Shown: piece after piece, positions 37,055 to 45,139 of the stretch
How the letters are laid out: each line of letters starts with the position of its first letter
Numbering within the stretch: the stretch's first letter is position 1
Assembly: GCF_002933465.1 (NCBI RefSeq)
Contig: NZ_PSZE01000002.1
Coordinates: 62,001-126,000 of the forward strand
DNA length: 64,000 bases
Direction: 5' to 3'
Origin: Nocardia nova
GTDB taxonomy: Bacteria > Actinomycetota > Actinomycetes > Mycobacteriales > Mycobacteriaceae
Notes under the pieces: generated by a model
Database searches by the model: none
What the model was told of the DNA's origin: nothing
Seen by the model: only the letters and a program-made list of their open reading frames with translations
Translations under genes and position numbers: made by a program

Positions 37055-38014
37055 TCACCCGACGATTCGCTCGCCCGGCCTGTATTCCTCGATGATGCGG
37101 ACTATTTCGGCGGCGACGAGCCCGGGCCGCTGGGTCGGCACCATATGGCCACAGCGCTCGGCGACGACATGCCGGCCGTGCGGCCGTACGGCCCGCCGCC
37201 GATGCGCGGCGTTGATCGCCGCGCGCGAGCGGGCCGAGATACCGGTGGAGGGCGAGTCGGCGGAAACGATCGTGACGGCGAGCTCACGACGGTCGGGGTC
37301 GGTCCGTCGCAACTGCTCGAGATCTGCTGTGTGGCAGGCCAATTCGGCGGCGCGGGTGCGCATCGCCGCGACCGTGAAGCCCTCGGCGCGAAAGTCGGCG
37401 CGGGCATCGGCGGGCAGCGCCGCGAGGGTGTCGCGGTAGGCCAGGCGCAGTGCGCCGATACGTGCGAGTGCGGCGCTGAGTCGTTGCCCGGTGCGGGCCG
37501 CCCGCCGCGACGCCGCGGTGAACAGGTCGTCGCAGAACTCGTCGGTGGGATCGATCAGCACCGCGCCCGTGATCCGGTCCGTCCGCTCCGCGGCGGCGAC
37601 TCGCACGATCGGGCCGCCCCAGCTGTGGCCGACCAGCACGAACCGCGGTGCGGCGAAGCGCTCGGTGAGGTGATCGAGCAGATCGACGAGGTCGTCGGCC
37701 AGCCGCCGGAGTCCGCGCTGTGCGGTGTCGGGGGCGCTGCGGCCCAGGCCGCTGCGGTCGTAGACGACGGTCGCCGCGTAGTCGTCGAATTCTCGCTGCA
37801 CCGCCGCCCAGTACGAGCGGGTGCAGGCGAGTCCGCTCTCGAAAACCACTAGAGGAGAAAGGGTTTCGTTCCGCCCCGGCCGGTGCATGTAGTACAGCCG
37901 ACGCCCGTCGCGAGTGGGCGCCGTGCTCGCCGCACCCTGGCTGTGCGGTGCGGCCGGATCGGCTCGCTGCCGTACGGATCGTCCCGTCCGAGTCCCCTGC
38001 GCGCTCCCAGTCAC
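37055..38014 (-). CDS. alpha/beta hydrolase under an iron-box promoter
   Basis: Serine hydrolase of about 319 residues from GTG 38014. The nucleophile elbow is VLVGHSWGGPIVR and the lipase-like core is VVFESGLACTRSYWAAVQRE; VAERCGHMVPTQRPG supplies the His. The iron box (38015-38033) touches the start codon, and a -10-like TAGGCT inside it fits a leaderless transcript. A later start (ATG near 37889) would remove the N-terminal linker. Iron control suggests a role in siderophore or lipid handling under iron limitation (inference). Confidence 0.78.
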   Translation of the reverse strand: MTGSAQGTRTGRSVRQRADPAAPHSQGAASTAPTRDGRRLYYMHRPGRNETLSPLVVFESGLACTRSYWAAVQREFDDYAATVVYDRSGLGRSAPDTAQRGLRRLADDLVDLLDHLTERFAAPRFVLVGHSWGGPIVRVAAAERTDRITGAVLIDPTDEFCDDLFTAASRRAARTGQRLSAALARIGALRLAYRDTLAALPADARADFRAEGFTVAAMRTRAAELACHTADLEQLRRTDPDRRELAVTIVSADSPSTGISARSRAAINAAHRRRAVRPHGRHVVAERCGHMVPTQRPGLVAAEIVRIIEEYRPGERIVG

Positions 38015-38033
38015 ATTGGTTAGCCTAACCTCA
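38015..38033 (-). promoter_or_regulatory. IdeR/DtxR iron box
   Basis: On the minus strand TGAGGTTAGGCTAACCAAT matches the IdeR consensus TTAGGTTAGGCTAACCTAA at 16 of 19 positions. It overlaps the predicted -10 of the hydrolase gene at 38014, so holo-IdeR would block it when iron is plentiful. Confidence 0.75.
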
Positions 38034-38174
38034 AGTGCCGGAAGGCGTGCCTCGGTGGTGGTGATGGCCCCGAGGGTGCCGGCGTCCGCGATTGCCGGAC
38101 GGTCGAAATGGTCCGGGCCGCCCACCCCGCGGTTCCTCGGTGTCGTCGTCGTTCGGATGATTCGGATGGGACAT
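38031..38174 (-). CDS. small His-rich hydrophilic protein (47 aa)
   Basis: From ATG 38174, with GAAAGGA upstream, a 47-residue frame reads SHPNHPNDDDTEEPRGGRPG and ends RRHPRGHHHHRGTPSGT. It has six His in the last third, enough for metal binding, and no membrane segment. Its stop overlaps the iron box. Unknown function; real by its ribosome-binding site and operon-like position. Confidence 0.45.
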   Translation of the reverse strand: MSHPNHPNDDDTEEPRGGRPGPFRPSGNRGRRHPRGHHHHRGTPSGT

Positions 38175-38228
38175 GATTCGTCCTTTCTCGACTCGTAGCC
38201 GACTACCTCGACAGCCGGGCGGCAAACG

Positions 38229-38369
38229 CTAGAGCGAGATCAGCAGTACGCCGGCCGCGACGATCAATGCGGCCCAGACCATCACGACGAGGACGGCGGA
38301 ACGGGCGTCCTCGGTGTCGTTCGGCGTGGCCCGGCGGCGACGGTGGGAAGCGGTGATCGAAACGTTCAC
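38229..38369 (-). CDS. small membrane protein (46 aa)
   Basis: GTG 38369 follows GGAAGGAG. The 46-residue product starts NVSITASHRRRRATPNDTED and ends with a single helix AVLVVMVWAALIVAAGVLLI. It is too short for routine ORF calling. A SigF-like promoter (GTTG-N16-GGGTAG on the minus strand, 38406-38431) lies just upstream. Probably a stress-related single-span membrane protein. Confidence 0.55.
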   Translation of the reverse strand: MNVSITASHRRRRATPNDTEDARSAVLVVMVWAALIVAAGVLLISL

Positions 38370-38508
38370 GAGCTCTCTCCTTCCGCGATCGGTCGTACTC
38401 CAGGCCTACCCCGAAGCCCAAGCGCCACAACATGTCTCGCACGAGCGACCTATGGGTTGTGTCACAACATCCGGGAACCCGTTGGCTTCGAACGTCTTCC
38501 GGACGCGC

Positions 38509-39135
38509 TCACCAACCGTTGATGTGCAGCACCGAGTCCAGATCCACGCGTGGGCCGGGCCGGAAGTCGGTGCCCTTGGTGTAGGCCACCGGGAGTAGCA
38601 CACCCTGGCGGACGTCGTCGGGAATGCCGAGAATCTCCGCGACCTCGCGCTCGTACTGCAAATGTAATGTGGTCCAAGTCGTTCCGAGGCCCCGCGCGCG
38701 CAATGCCAGCGCCAGGCTCCACGCCGCCGGGAGCAGCGAACCCCACAGTCCCGCCTGGTTGTCGGGCAGCGCCGCGCTGGTGCCCGTGCTGATCGCACCG
38801 ATCACCAGCACCGGGACCTCCGCCATCACCTCACGCAGATAATCCGAACTGGTGGCGATGCGGGCGGCGCTCTCGTCGGCGGGTTCGCCCCCGGCCTCCC
38901 GGTAGGCCAGATATGAGCGCCGGTAGTGCTCCGCGACCTGCGCCTTGACCGCCGGATCGGTGAGTACGATCCAGTGCCAATGCTGCCGGTTGCCTCCGGA
39001 CGGCGCCTGCAAGGCCACCTCCAGCGCCTCGCGGATCACATCCAGCGGCACGGGCCGGGTCAGATCCAGACGGCGGCGTACGGCACGCGTGGTGGTCAGC
39101 AATTCGTCGGGGGTGAGCGGAAGCAGTTCGGTCAC
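38509..39135 (-). CDS. nitroreductase family protein
   Basis: FMN-dependent nitroreductase fold, 208 residues. RAVRRRLDLTRPVP at the start binds FMN phosphate, ALQAPSGGNRQHWHWIVLTD near residues 38-57 is the core motif, and RARGLGTTWTTLHLQYEREV near 140 is typical of the mycobacterial nitroreductase group. GTG 39135 is preceded by AAGGAG. Substrate unknown. Confidence 0.87.
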   Translation of the reverse strand: MTELLPLTPDELLTTTRAVRRRLDLTRPVPLDVIREALEVALQAPSGGNRQHWHWIVLTDPAVKAQVAEHYRRSYLAYREAGGEPADESAARIATSSDYLREVMAEVPVLVIGAISTGTSAALPDNQAGLWGSLLPAAWSLALALRARGLGTTWTTLHLQYEREVAEILGIPDDVRQGVLLPVAYTKGTDFRPGPRVDLDSVLHINGW

Positions 39136-39297
39136 TACGGGTCTCCTTCTGGATCGGCGTATACCGTCCAAGGATGCCCGACGCGGGTTTTGTTCCCGGA
39201 TAAGCCGAAGCGATGCGGTCCGCACCTGTGAAGGGCAAAGCGCGTACCCCCGCCACACGGTGGGAGTACGCGCTCCGGAGAAAGGAATTCGCCGTCG

Positions 39298-39453
39298 CTA
39301 GAAATAATGCGCGCGCCCGGCGACCGGACGTCCGAACGCTCCGAGCAGGGCCAGGATCGCGCCGATGACGACGGCGATGATGCCCAGAGTCCAGAGGATC
39401 GGGATGCTGAAAACGAACCCGAGAACGAGGAGGATAACTCCCAGAATAATCAT
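39298..39453 (-). CDS. DUF6131-like small membrane protein (51 aa)
   Basis: ATG 39453 with AGGGAG upstream. The 51 residues form two helices, IILGVILLVLGFVFSIPILW and GIIAVVIGAILALLGAFG, ending RAHYF, as in DUF6131 proteins. A consensus SigF-type promoter lies 73 nt upstream on the same strand, so it is a probable stress-induced membrane peptide. Function unknown. Confidence 0.75.
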   Translation of the reverse strand: MIILGVILLVLGFVFSIPILWTLGIIAVVIGAILALLGAFGRPVAGRAHYF

Positions 39454-39525
39454 GTGAAACTCTCCCTTTGCCTTTTGTTATCCAGGCGCTGCCGCGTTCG
39501 GCCGTACTGCGATAACACATCGCAG

Positions 39526-39550
39526 ATACCCGGCCTTGACGGGCGTAAAC
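39526..39550 (-). promoter_or_regulatory. SigF-type promoter of the DUF6131 gene
   Basis: On the minus strand GTTT (39550-39547), a 15-nt spacer and GGGTAT (39531-39526) match the SigF consensus exactly. The transcript would have a leader of about 65 nt. Confidence 0.6.
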
Positions 39551-39811
39551 AGAACGTCTCGGGAGCAGCATCATCGCGATGGTGGCCCAGCCGGGGACGG
39601 CGACGAGCACCTGCTTCATGTCACCGCGGGTGGCGAAGATCGTCGGTACGCCGATCAGCACGACCACCGCGATCACCGCCGCCGCCACGGACCACGACGC
39701 CAGCGCCCACGGCGCCGCGACCCAGGCGATCAGTTCGGTGGCGGCACGCGCGATGGCCGGCCCGCGGCCCTGTTCGGTGAGATTCGGTGAGACATCCGCG
39801 CGTTCGGACAT
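39551..39811 (-). pseudogene. YrdB/DUF2568-like membrane protein, 3'-truncated
   Basis: ATG 39811 starts a frame with RAATELIAWVAAPWALASWS and VLIGVPTIFATRGDM, typical of DUF2568 (YrdB) four-helix proteins. After VPGWATIAMMLL near residue 85 it leaves the family and runs into the promoter region of the DUF6131 gene with no stop. The last two helices are missing, so the 3' half was deleted. Confidence 0.5.
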
Positions 39812-39866
39812 GTCGCTCAGCCTCGCACGTCCCCCTCCCGCCCGCACGACGAACGCCGTGCGACTG

Positions 39867-40020
39867 CCTCAGCCGGGCGTCCGCGCACCCGGAAACATGA
39901 CCGGACTGATCAGATAGGGCCGGCGATCCGGGCCAGGACCGTTCCCGCTGCCCGAGGCGAGGACGCGGCGGAACCCGTCGAGCATGGCGTTGCGCTCCTC
40001 GGGTGAAAGCCACAGCGTGC
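39867..40020 (-). pseudogene. winged-helix (ArsR-like) regulator, C-terminal fragment
   Basis: The minus strand reads TLWLSPEERNAMLDGFRRVL and, after a Gly/Pro linker, RRPYLISPVMFPG and a stop at 39867. LSPEER...RRxYLxSPVxFP is the usual C-terminus of a group of ArsR-like regulators. Only about 48 codons remain; the DNA-binding part is missing. It starts right at the end of the HAD gene. Confidence 0.45.
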
Positions 40021-40024
40021 CTGC

Positions 40025-40948
40025 TCAGGAACCGAATATCCGCGACAACACCGTCACGACGCCGTCCTCGTCGTTGGCGGGTGCGAGGTAGCGGGCGCGG
40101 GCACGAACCTCGGGGTGGGCGTTGGCCATCGCGAACGACCATCGCGCGGCCTCGAGCATCTCGAGGTCGTTGAGGTAGTCGCCGAACGCCGCGGTCCGTG
40201 CGGGCGAGATCCCGAGCGCCTCCTGGAGCGACTGCACCGCGCGACCCTTGTCCGCGTCACGGCTCATGATGTCGATCCAGTGTTGCCCGGACACCACGAC
40301 CTGCTCGCGTGCGGCGATCGATCCGAACACCCGCTCGGCTGTGCGCTCGGCATCGGTGAAGTCGTGGATCGCCAGTTTCAGCACCTTGTCGGTCACCGCG
40401 GCGAGATCGTCGACGCGCTCGAGGCGGGCGTAGTACTTCGCCGCCTCGGCGACGAATGCCGGATCCGTACGCTCGATATAGGCGCTGTTCAGGCCGCACA
40501 CCACCAGTCCGAGTTCGGCGGCGTTGGGTGCTTCCCGGGTCGCCTGTACGACCTGTAGCACGGTATCGAACTCGAGGCAGGTCGTCGACACGGCGACGCC
40601 GGAATGGACCACGTGACAACCGTTCTCGGCGATGTACGACACCCCGTCCGGCGACTGCTCGAACAGCGCGGCGAGCGTCGCGTACTGCCGCCCGCTGGCC
40701 GGCACGAAGGTGACTCCCCGCGAACGCATCACGTCGAGCAGCGGCCAGAACGTGTCGGGCACGGCACCGGAATCCGTGAGCAAGGTGCCGTCCATATCGC
40801 AGACGACCAGTCGCACATCGTGGTTACCGGGCGGGATCGAGGACCACGACGGTGGTGCCGAGACCGTCGAACGGCCCAGGGGTCCATTGTCTTCCGGGAT
40901 GTCATCCACCGATCCGCTGCGCACCTGCCCACTTTCGCCGTCGACCAC
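40025..40948 (-). CDS. HAD-superfamily (Cof-type) phosphatase
   Basis: Cof-like HAD hydrolase. The catalytic motif VCDMDGTLLTD is near residue 50, the Lys-bearing segment DADKGRAVQSLQEAL near 230 and the metal motif FGDYLNDLEMLEAA near 254. Substrates are usually sugar or cofactor phosphates. The first 40 residues are not conserved; GTG 40948 is the ORF start, but a later start near 40825 would be closer to the family length of 270. Confidence 0.85.
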   Translation of the reverse strand: MVDGESGQVRSGSVDDIPEDNGPLGRSTVSAPPSWSSIPPGNHDVRLVVCDMDGTLLTDSGAVPDTFWPLLDVMRSRGVTFVPASGRQYATLAALFEQSPDGVSYIAENGCHVVHSGVAVSTTCLEFDTVLQVVQATREAPNAAELGLVVCGLNSAYIERTDPAFVAEAAKYYARLERVDDLAAVTDKVLKLAIHDFTDAERTAERVFGSIAAREQVVVSGQHWIDIMSRDADKGRAVQSLQEALGISPARTAAFGDYLNDLEMLEAARWSFAMANAHPEVRARARYLAPANDEDGVVTVLSRIFGS

Positions 40949-41042
40949 GCCGCCGCACCGGGACGCGCCACAGCGGGGCGCCCCCGGCGCGGTCGTCGTC
41001 GTGCCTGCTCTGTCGGGGCCAGTATGTACGCCGACCGGCGCG

Positions 41043-41078
41043 GCGGTGCGATGCCCCCGGCCGAGGGCATCGCACCGC
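41043..41078. terminator. hairpin upstream region of the HAD gene
   Basis: Perfect 14-bp stem (41043-41056 with 41065-41078) and 8-nt loop in a 660-nt intergenic stretch. Its position 95 nt outside the HAD start suggests it terminates transcription entering from elsewhere, perhaps from a lost gene. Confidence 0.4.
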
Positions 41079-41174
41079 GAGTCGGGTGCATCCCCGAAGG
41101 GAGGGAGCGGAACCCTGATCTGCCGGGAAATCCCGCGTTTTCACCATCCGCCGGACTCCGCGGCCCGAAGATAC

Positions 41175-41217
41175 GGTGGAGCGCGGCGCGCACCGAGCCG
41201 CAGCGCCGCGCTCCACC
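41175..41217. terminator. second hairpin, 14-bp stem
   Basis: Arms 41175-41188 and 41204-41217 are perfectly complementary with a 15-nt loop. The stretch 41218-41610 is AT-richer than its surroundings and probably holds the promoter of the gene at 41611; no gene is visible there. Confidence 0.45.
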
Positions 41218-41610
41218 TCGGCCGATCCGGCCCGTCGGATTTCTCAGCGGGCCGGCATCCGCGCGCGATAGGCGCGCGACCCGCTCTGCTGGACATTAGG
41301 ATTTTATGTCGATACCCGAGGTGTTTCGCAATATTCAACATTTACCGATGAATTGCTCGAGATTTTCTCGGGTATTCGATCGACTGTGTATTCGTGACGG
41401 GGCGCCGGAAGAGATCGTTCCGGGGGCGGGGGCGAGGGTCTTTACGGCACGAGTCGAGACCTCGCCCGGAAGCGTTGGGCGGGATCGGTTCCGGAGGCCG
41501 GGACACCACCGTGCATCCGAAGCGCCTTGCCGAGACTGCTGTTTGACGATCCGGAAGCCGGTTATTTCCCCACTACACCAGTCCATCGATGTGGAGAATC
41601 GGTAGTAGCC

Positions 41611-42045
41611 ATGATTGTATTCATCGGGTTGATCGTTCTGTTCGCCGCGCTGGTCGTCGGAATCGCCGCAGCGTTGGCCAATTCCGGCGACACGCACGTG
41701 CTGGCGAGCGAATTCACCGTCTTCGGAGCCCATTTCACCCCCACTCAGAACGAACTGTTCGCCGCCGGTGCCGCGGTCGGCGCCGTCGGTATGCTCGGCC
41801 TGGGCGTCGCCCTGAGCGGCGCGTTCTCTTCCGCGCGCCGGCATGCGGAGGTACGCCGCGAGCTGCGGCAATCGCGCCGCGAAATAACCGCCACGCGCAA
41901 GGATCTCGCGAAGACTCCGTCGGCGCAGCCGGGCGTCGCGCAGACCGCGCCCGCGCAACCGGCGGCCACGCCCAAGCCGCGGCTGCGTAATCCCTTCACC
42001 CGGCGCGGAACCGGGATGTCGCGCACCGCGCAACCGCAACCCTGA
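41611..42045 (+). CDS. small integral membrane protein with basic tail (144 aa)
   Basis: Two transmembrane helices, IVFIGLIVLFAALVVGIAAA at the N-terminus and AAGAAVGAVGMLGLGVALSG near residues 50-70, followed by a basic, Ala/Pro-rich cytoplasmic tail (RRHAEVRRELRQSRREITAT). This resembles LapA-like or phage-shock-like membrane proteins of unknown function. ATG 41611 has only a weak upstream site. A near-perfect 18-bp hairpin terminates it. Confidence 0.7.
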   Translation: MIVFIGLIVLFAALVVGIAAALANSGDTHVLASEFTVFGAHFTPTQNELFAAGAAVGAVGMLGLGVALSGAFSSARRHAEVRRELRQSRREITATRKDLAKTPSAQPGVAQTAPAQPAATPKPRLRNPFTRRGTGMSRTAQPQP

Positions 42046-42062
42046 TCACCACACACGCGAGG

Positions 42063-42102
42063 AAGCCTGGAATGCGCTGAGCTTCAGCGTATTCCAGCCT
42101 TC
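42063..42102. terminator. terminator between convergent genes
   Basis: Arms 42063-42080 and 42084-42101 pair over 18 positions with one mismatch and one G-U pair. A TCTT run follows on the plus strand. Confidence 0.8.
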
Positions 42103-42116
42103 TTCGCTGTCCGGAC

Positions 42117-42782
42117 TCACGCGAGGGTCCAATCGGTCGGCGGGTTCAGCCGATCGCGCAGGATGGACGCTCCTGGACCGGATAGGTCGTCGCAGTAGGT
42201 GATTCGGCCGGCCATCGCCATGGTCAGTGCGATCGTGCTTCCGACGACCAGCGAACCGGCCCCGGTCGCGAAGGGGCCGTCGGTCGCCTCCAGCCGCAAC
42301 CTCTCGATCCTGCTGCGGCTGGACACGGTGAAATTGCGTCCGGCGTAGAAGCGGGCGACCACGGTGGCGGCTTTCACGGACGGCGTGCCGGACAGTCCGA
42401 GGGGCCGGCGGATGTCCTGCGCGTGGACCACGACCTCGCCGAGCCAGGCCGCGGTATGTCCCGAGGGTGCGAGCGTGCTGGTGGCGACGGCTCGGAACCG
42501 CGCCAGAGTTTCAGCGGGGGTCGCGCCACGATGCTCGGCGAGTCGCCGATCGTTGTGCTTGTCGAAGTCGAACCGGGCGCCGAGCACGCTCCGGAGCCAG
42601 CGAAACCGGCCGATAGTGGCCGCTGCGGTGAGGTGGGCGACAACATCGGACACCGTCCATTCCCCGCACAACGTCGGCCTATCCCACTGCTGCTCGTCCA
42701 AGCCGGCGAGATCATCGGCCAACGCTGTCCGTTCGGCCCGGACCATTGCCCAGATATCCTCGCGAGCGATCCTGTTCGACAT
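42117..42782 (-). CDS. mycothiol-dependent maleylpyruvate-isomerase-family protein
   Basis: DinB/MDMPI four-helix protein of 221 residues. QWDRPTLCGEWTVSDVVAHL near residues 32-51 gives the first metal His, and GEVVVHAQDIRRPLGL near 115 gives the second His cluster, as in TIGR03083 proteins. It is the second such gene here (the other is at 36199) but is only distantly similar. Reaction unknown. ATG 42782; no strong ribosome-binding site. Confidence 0.83.
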   Translation of the reverse strand: MSNRIAREDIWAMVRAERTALADDLAGLDEQQWDRPTLCGEWTVSDVVAHLTAAATIGRFRWLRSVLGARFDFDKHNDRRLAEHRGATPAETLARFRAVATSTLAPSGHTAAWLGEVVVHAQDIRRPLGLSGTPSVKAATVVARFYAGRNFTVSSRSRIERLRLEATDGPFATGAGSLVVGSTIALTMAMAGRITYCDDLSGPGASILRDRLNPPTDWTLA

Positions 42783-42957
42783 CCACGACCTCCAGTCCGG
42801 GTGCCCGCGCCGCTGAGCCGCGGTGACCCCGCAGGGCGGACGAGCGTTCCCACTGCAGACGAAGAGGCGGGCGCGAATTCATCGGCTCGGCGGTTGCGAG
42901 AACCGGCGATGTGCGGCCGAAACCGTCGAACATCTCGTCTCCGAACCGTGCGGCGCG

Positions 42958-43125
42958 TCACGAACGCTGCACGAACCTGAGGTAGAACGCGGCGAACACC
43001 AGCACGATCCCGACATTCACCAGCAGCCGTGGCCAGAAATGGTGCCTGAAGAACAGCACATCGACGCCTACCACGACGGCCACCAGTGCGAGCACGTAGA
43101 CAACGACGGTCGCCTGCCTTCCCAT
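42958..43125 (-). CDS. small membrane protein (55 aa)
   Basis: ATG 43125 with GAGG 2 nt further upstream starts a 55-residue frame: ATVVVYVLALVAVVVGVDVL, then HHFWPRLLVNVGIVLVFAAF and a basic end. Two helices separated by RHHFWPR. It lies in what would otherwise be a gap and is too short for default gene calling. Probable inner-membrane peptide of unknown function. The 445-nt gap 43126-43571 holds no gene that I can recognise. Confidence 0.6.
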   Translation of the reverse strand: MGRQATVVVYVLALVAVVVGVDVLFFRHHFWPRLLVNVGIVLVFAAFYLRFVQRS

Positions 43126-43571
43126 GACCTCTTTCTACGCCGAGTAGCGGCCGTGGAAGACGATTTCGAGCAAGGCGGCTTCACGAGTGATCCGACCCCC
43201 TCTGCTTGGCCATCGGCCCTGCGATCGGTCGTGACCGTAGCCCGTCGGGGTGAACCCGCACGCGATCGACGACAGTCTGACAGCTAACCAGAGGCATGCG
43301 TAGTGGAATCGGTTCCCGGAGCGTGCGAAAGCGTTGTGGTCGCGCTGCGCTCGAACTCCGCCACGAGTTTGCCGAGAATTCGTAGTCGAATGCGTCGCAA
43401 GCTGGGATTCACCGTTTCGGGGCGGCGAAATCGTCATTCGATCGTCGCCCGTGAATTCGTCGTTTCTCCACTGTCCGGTCCGAGTTGGAGCTTAAACTAC
43501 CTCAGCCGCAACGTGTGCGACTATGTGAGAGGGTCGGGAAAACTCGAAGAGAAACACCCGGGAGGTGTGAA

Positions 43572-44363
43572 ATGCCGGAGACTGGTTATCGGCGCAGGTC
43601 ACGTCCAATGTTGATTGCGAGTATGTTGCCGCTTGCGGTCTTTTTAGGCACGGGAGTGGCCACTGCATCTCCCGGCGAACTCGTTCTCACCCCGGCCGAC
43701 GCTGTGCGGGCGCCCGCTGCGCCGCCGCTGGCAGTGGATTGGCAAACGCTGGCGCACGAGGTGCGGGGGTTACTTCCCGTGCCGCTGCCGCCCGCCGAAG
43801 GTCCTGTCGTCCAGGACAATTCGGCTGTCGCCCCGCAGAACGCACCCGGTGACGACGGTTCGGCCCCGGCTGTGACGGCGGACGGCCCGGCCGTCGCCAT
43901 CGCGGCAGCCGCCGTTACGGACAGGGCCCCCGCCGACCCGGCGGCCCCGATCGCGGATGCGCTGCCCGTCGAGGATCAGCATCCGATCGAGACGTTCTGT
44001 GAACAGGTTCCCGCCGATCCTGATCGATGCGCCGCCACGGTTGTCGATGCCGGGGTCGGTGCGGCCATCGGCGCGGGCATCGGCGCGGCGGTGTCCGCGC
44101 CCCTCGCGATCCCCGCCGCGGCGCTCGGCGCGGCGGCCGGATTCGTCGTCGGTATCCCGTTCCTGCCGACCGGCCTGGTGGCCGGCCCGCTGATCGGCGC
44201 GGCCGTCGGCGCCGCTGTCGTCGCCGCACCCGCCGCCGCGCTCGGTGGGGCGCTCGGCGCGGCGGTCGGCACGATCGTCGGGATCACCGCGCCTCTCCCG
44301 CCGAAAGCGACTCCCACCGATGCGCCCAGCCCCGCAGATGCATCCGGTCCCGCGGCGACATAG
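43572..44363 (+). CDS. secreted Ala/Gly-rich protein
   Basis: A 263-residue exported protein. The N-terminus RRRSRPMLIASMLPLAVFLG is a signal peptide, with cleavage likely after TASP near residue 35. The middle is Pro/Ala-rich and disordered. Residues 160-245 contain three glycine-zipper hydrophobic stretches (VGAAIGAGIGAAVSAP, LIGAAVGAAVVAAPAAALGG), which can insert into membranes. The two Cys (FCEQ and DRCA) may form a disulfide. Such proteins are common in Nocardia and lack a known function. GGGAGGTG precedes ATG 43572. Confidence 0.75.
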   Translation: MPETGYRRRSRPMLIASMLPLAVFLGTGVATASPGELVLTPADAVRAPAAPPLAVDWQTLAHEVRGLLPVPLPPAEGPVVQDNSAVAPQNAPGDDGSAPAVTADGPAVAIAAAAVTDRAPADPAAPIADALPVEDQHPIETFCEQVPADPDRCAATVVDAGVGAAIGAGIGAAVSAPLAIPAAALGAAAGFVVGIPFLPTGLVAGPLIGAAVGAAVVAAPAAALGGALGAAVGTIVGITAPLPPKATPTDAPSPADASGPAAT

Positions 44364-44451
44364 CGCACGGACACCACGTCGTCCCCATCCTGTCTCGGTC
44401 TTCGCGACTGCGAGGCGATAAGGGATGTCGTCAGCCGGAAGGTCGTACGTC

Positions 44452-45089
44452 ATGCCAGAGATCGTCGGCGGGTTGCGGATTCCCGATACTGCGGCGGTCG
44501 CCGAAGCGACCCGGCTCATTCGGGAGGCGACCAGCCCGCTCATCTACCACCACTCCAGGCGGGTATATCTGTTCGGCCTGATCCACGCCGACAGGCTCGG
44601 CCTGACGCCGGATCCGGAACTGTTGTACCTGGCGGCCCTCTTCCACGACCTCGGCCTGCTGACCCCTTCTCCGACATCGTCCAGCGTTTCGAGGTCGACA
44701 GCGCGGATCATGCGCGCAAGTTCCTTGCGGCGCGGGGATTTTCGTCAGCGGCTGTGGAGACGGTCTGGACGGCGGTCGCACTGCACACCACGCCGGGTAT
44801 TCCGTCCCGAATGGCGGCAGAGATCGCGGCCACGCATCTCGGCGTCCTCACCGATGTGGTCGGCTTCGGGTTGAACGGGCTGAACGACGACCAGCTGAAC
44901 GAAATCCTCGCGGCGCATCCGAGGGGGGATTTCAAGAACGAGTTCTTGCGAACCTACGTCGACGGACTCCGGAACCGGCCCGAAACCACTGACGGCACAG
45001 TGAATTCCGATGTGCTCGCGCATTTCGTCCCCGGCTTCCGGCGTCCGACGACGGTCGAGAGCATCCTCGGCGCGCCCTGGCCGAGCTGA
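44452..45089 (+). pseudogene. HD-domain phosphohydrolase, one frameshift
   Basis: HD-fold protein of about 213 residues when restored. SPLIYHHSRRVYLFG gives the first His, AALFHDLGLL the HD motif near residue 70, and VALHTTPGIP a later metal His. After LLTP at 44665 a base is missing from a C-run and the frame shifts -1 to FSDIVQRFEVDSADHARKF. Homologues are annotated as cyanamide-hydratase-like HD proteins. ATG 44452 is favoured by GGAAGG; ATG 44425 is also possible. Likely an assembly error or very recent lesion. Confidence 0.72.
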
Positions 45090-45139
45090 CCCGACAAGCT
45101 GCCGCTGCCGAACGGGGATGTCCCGGGAAGGATTCCAGC

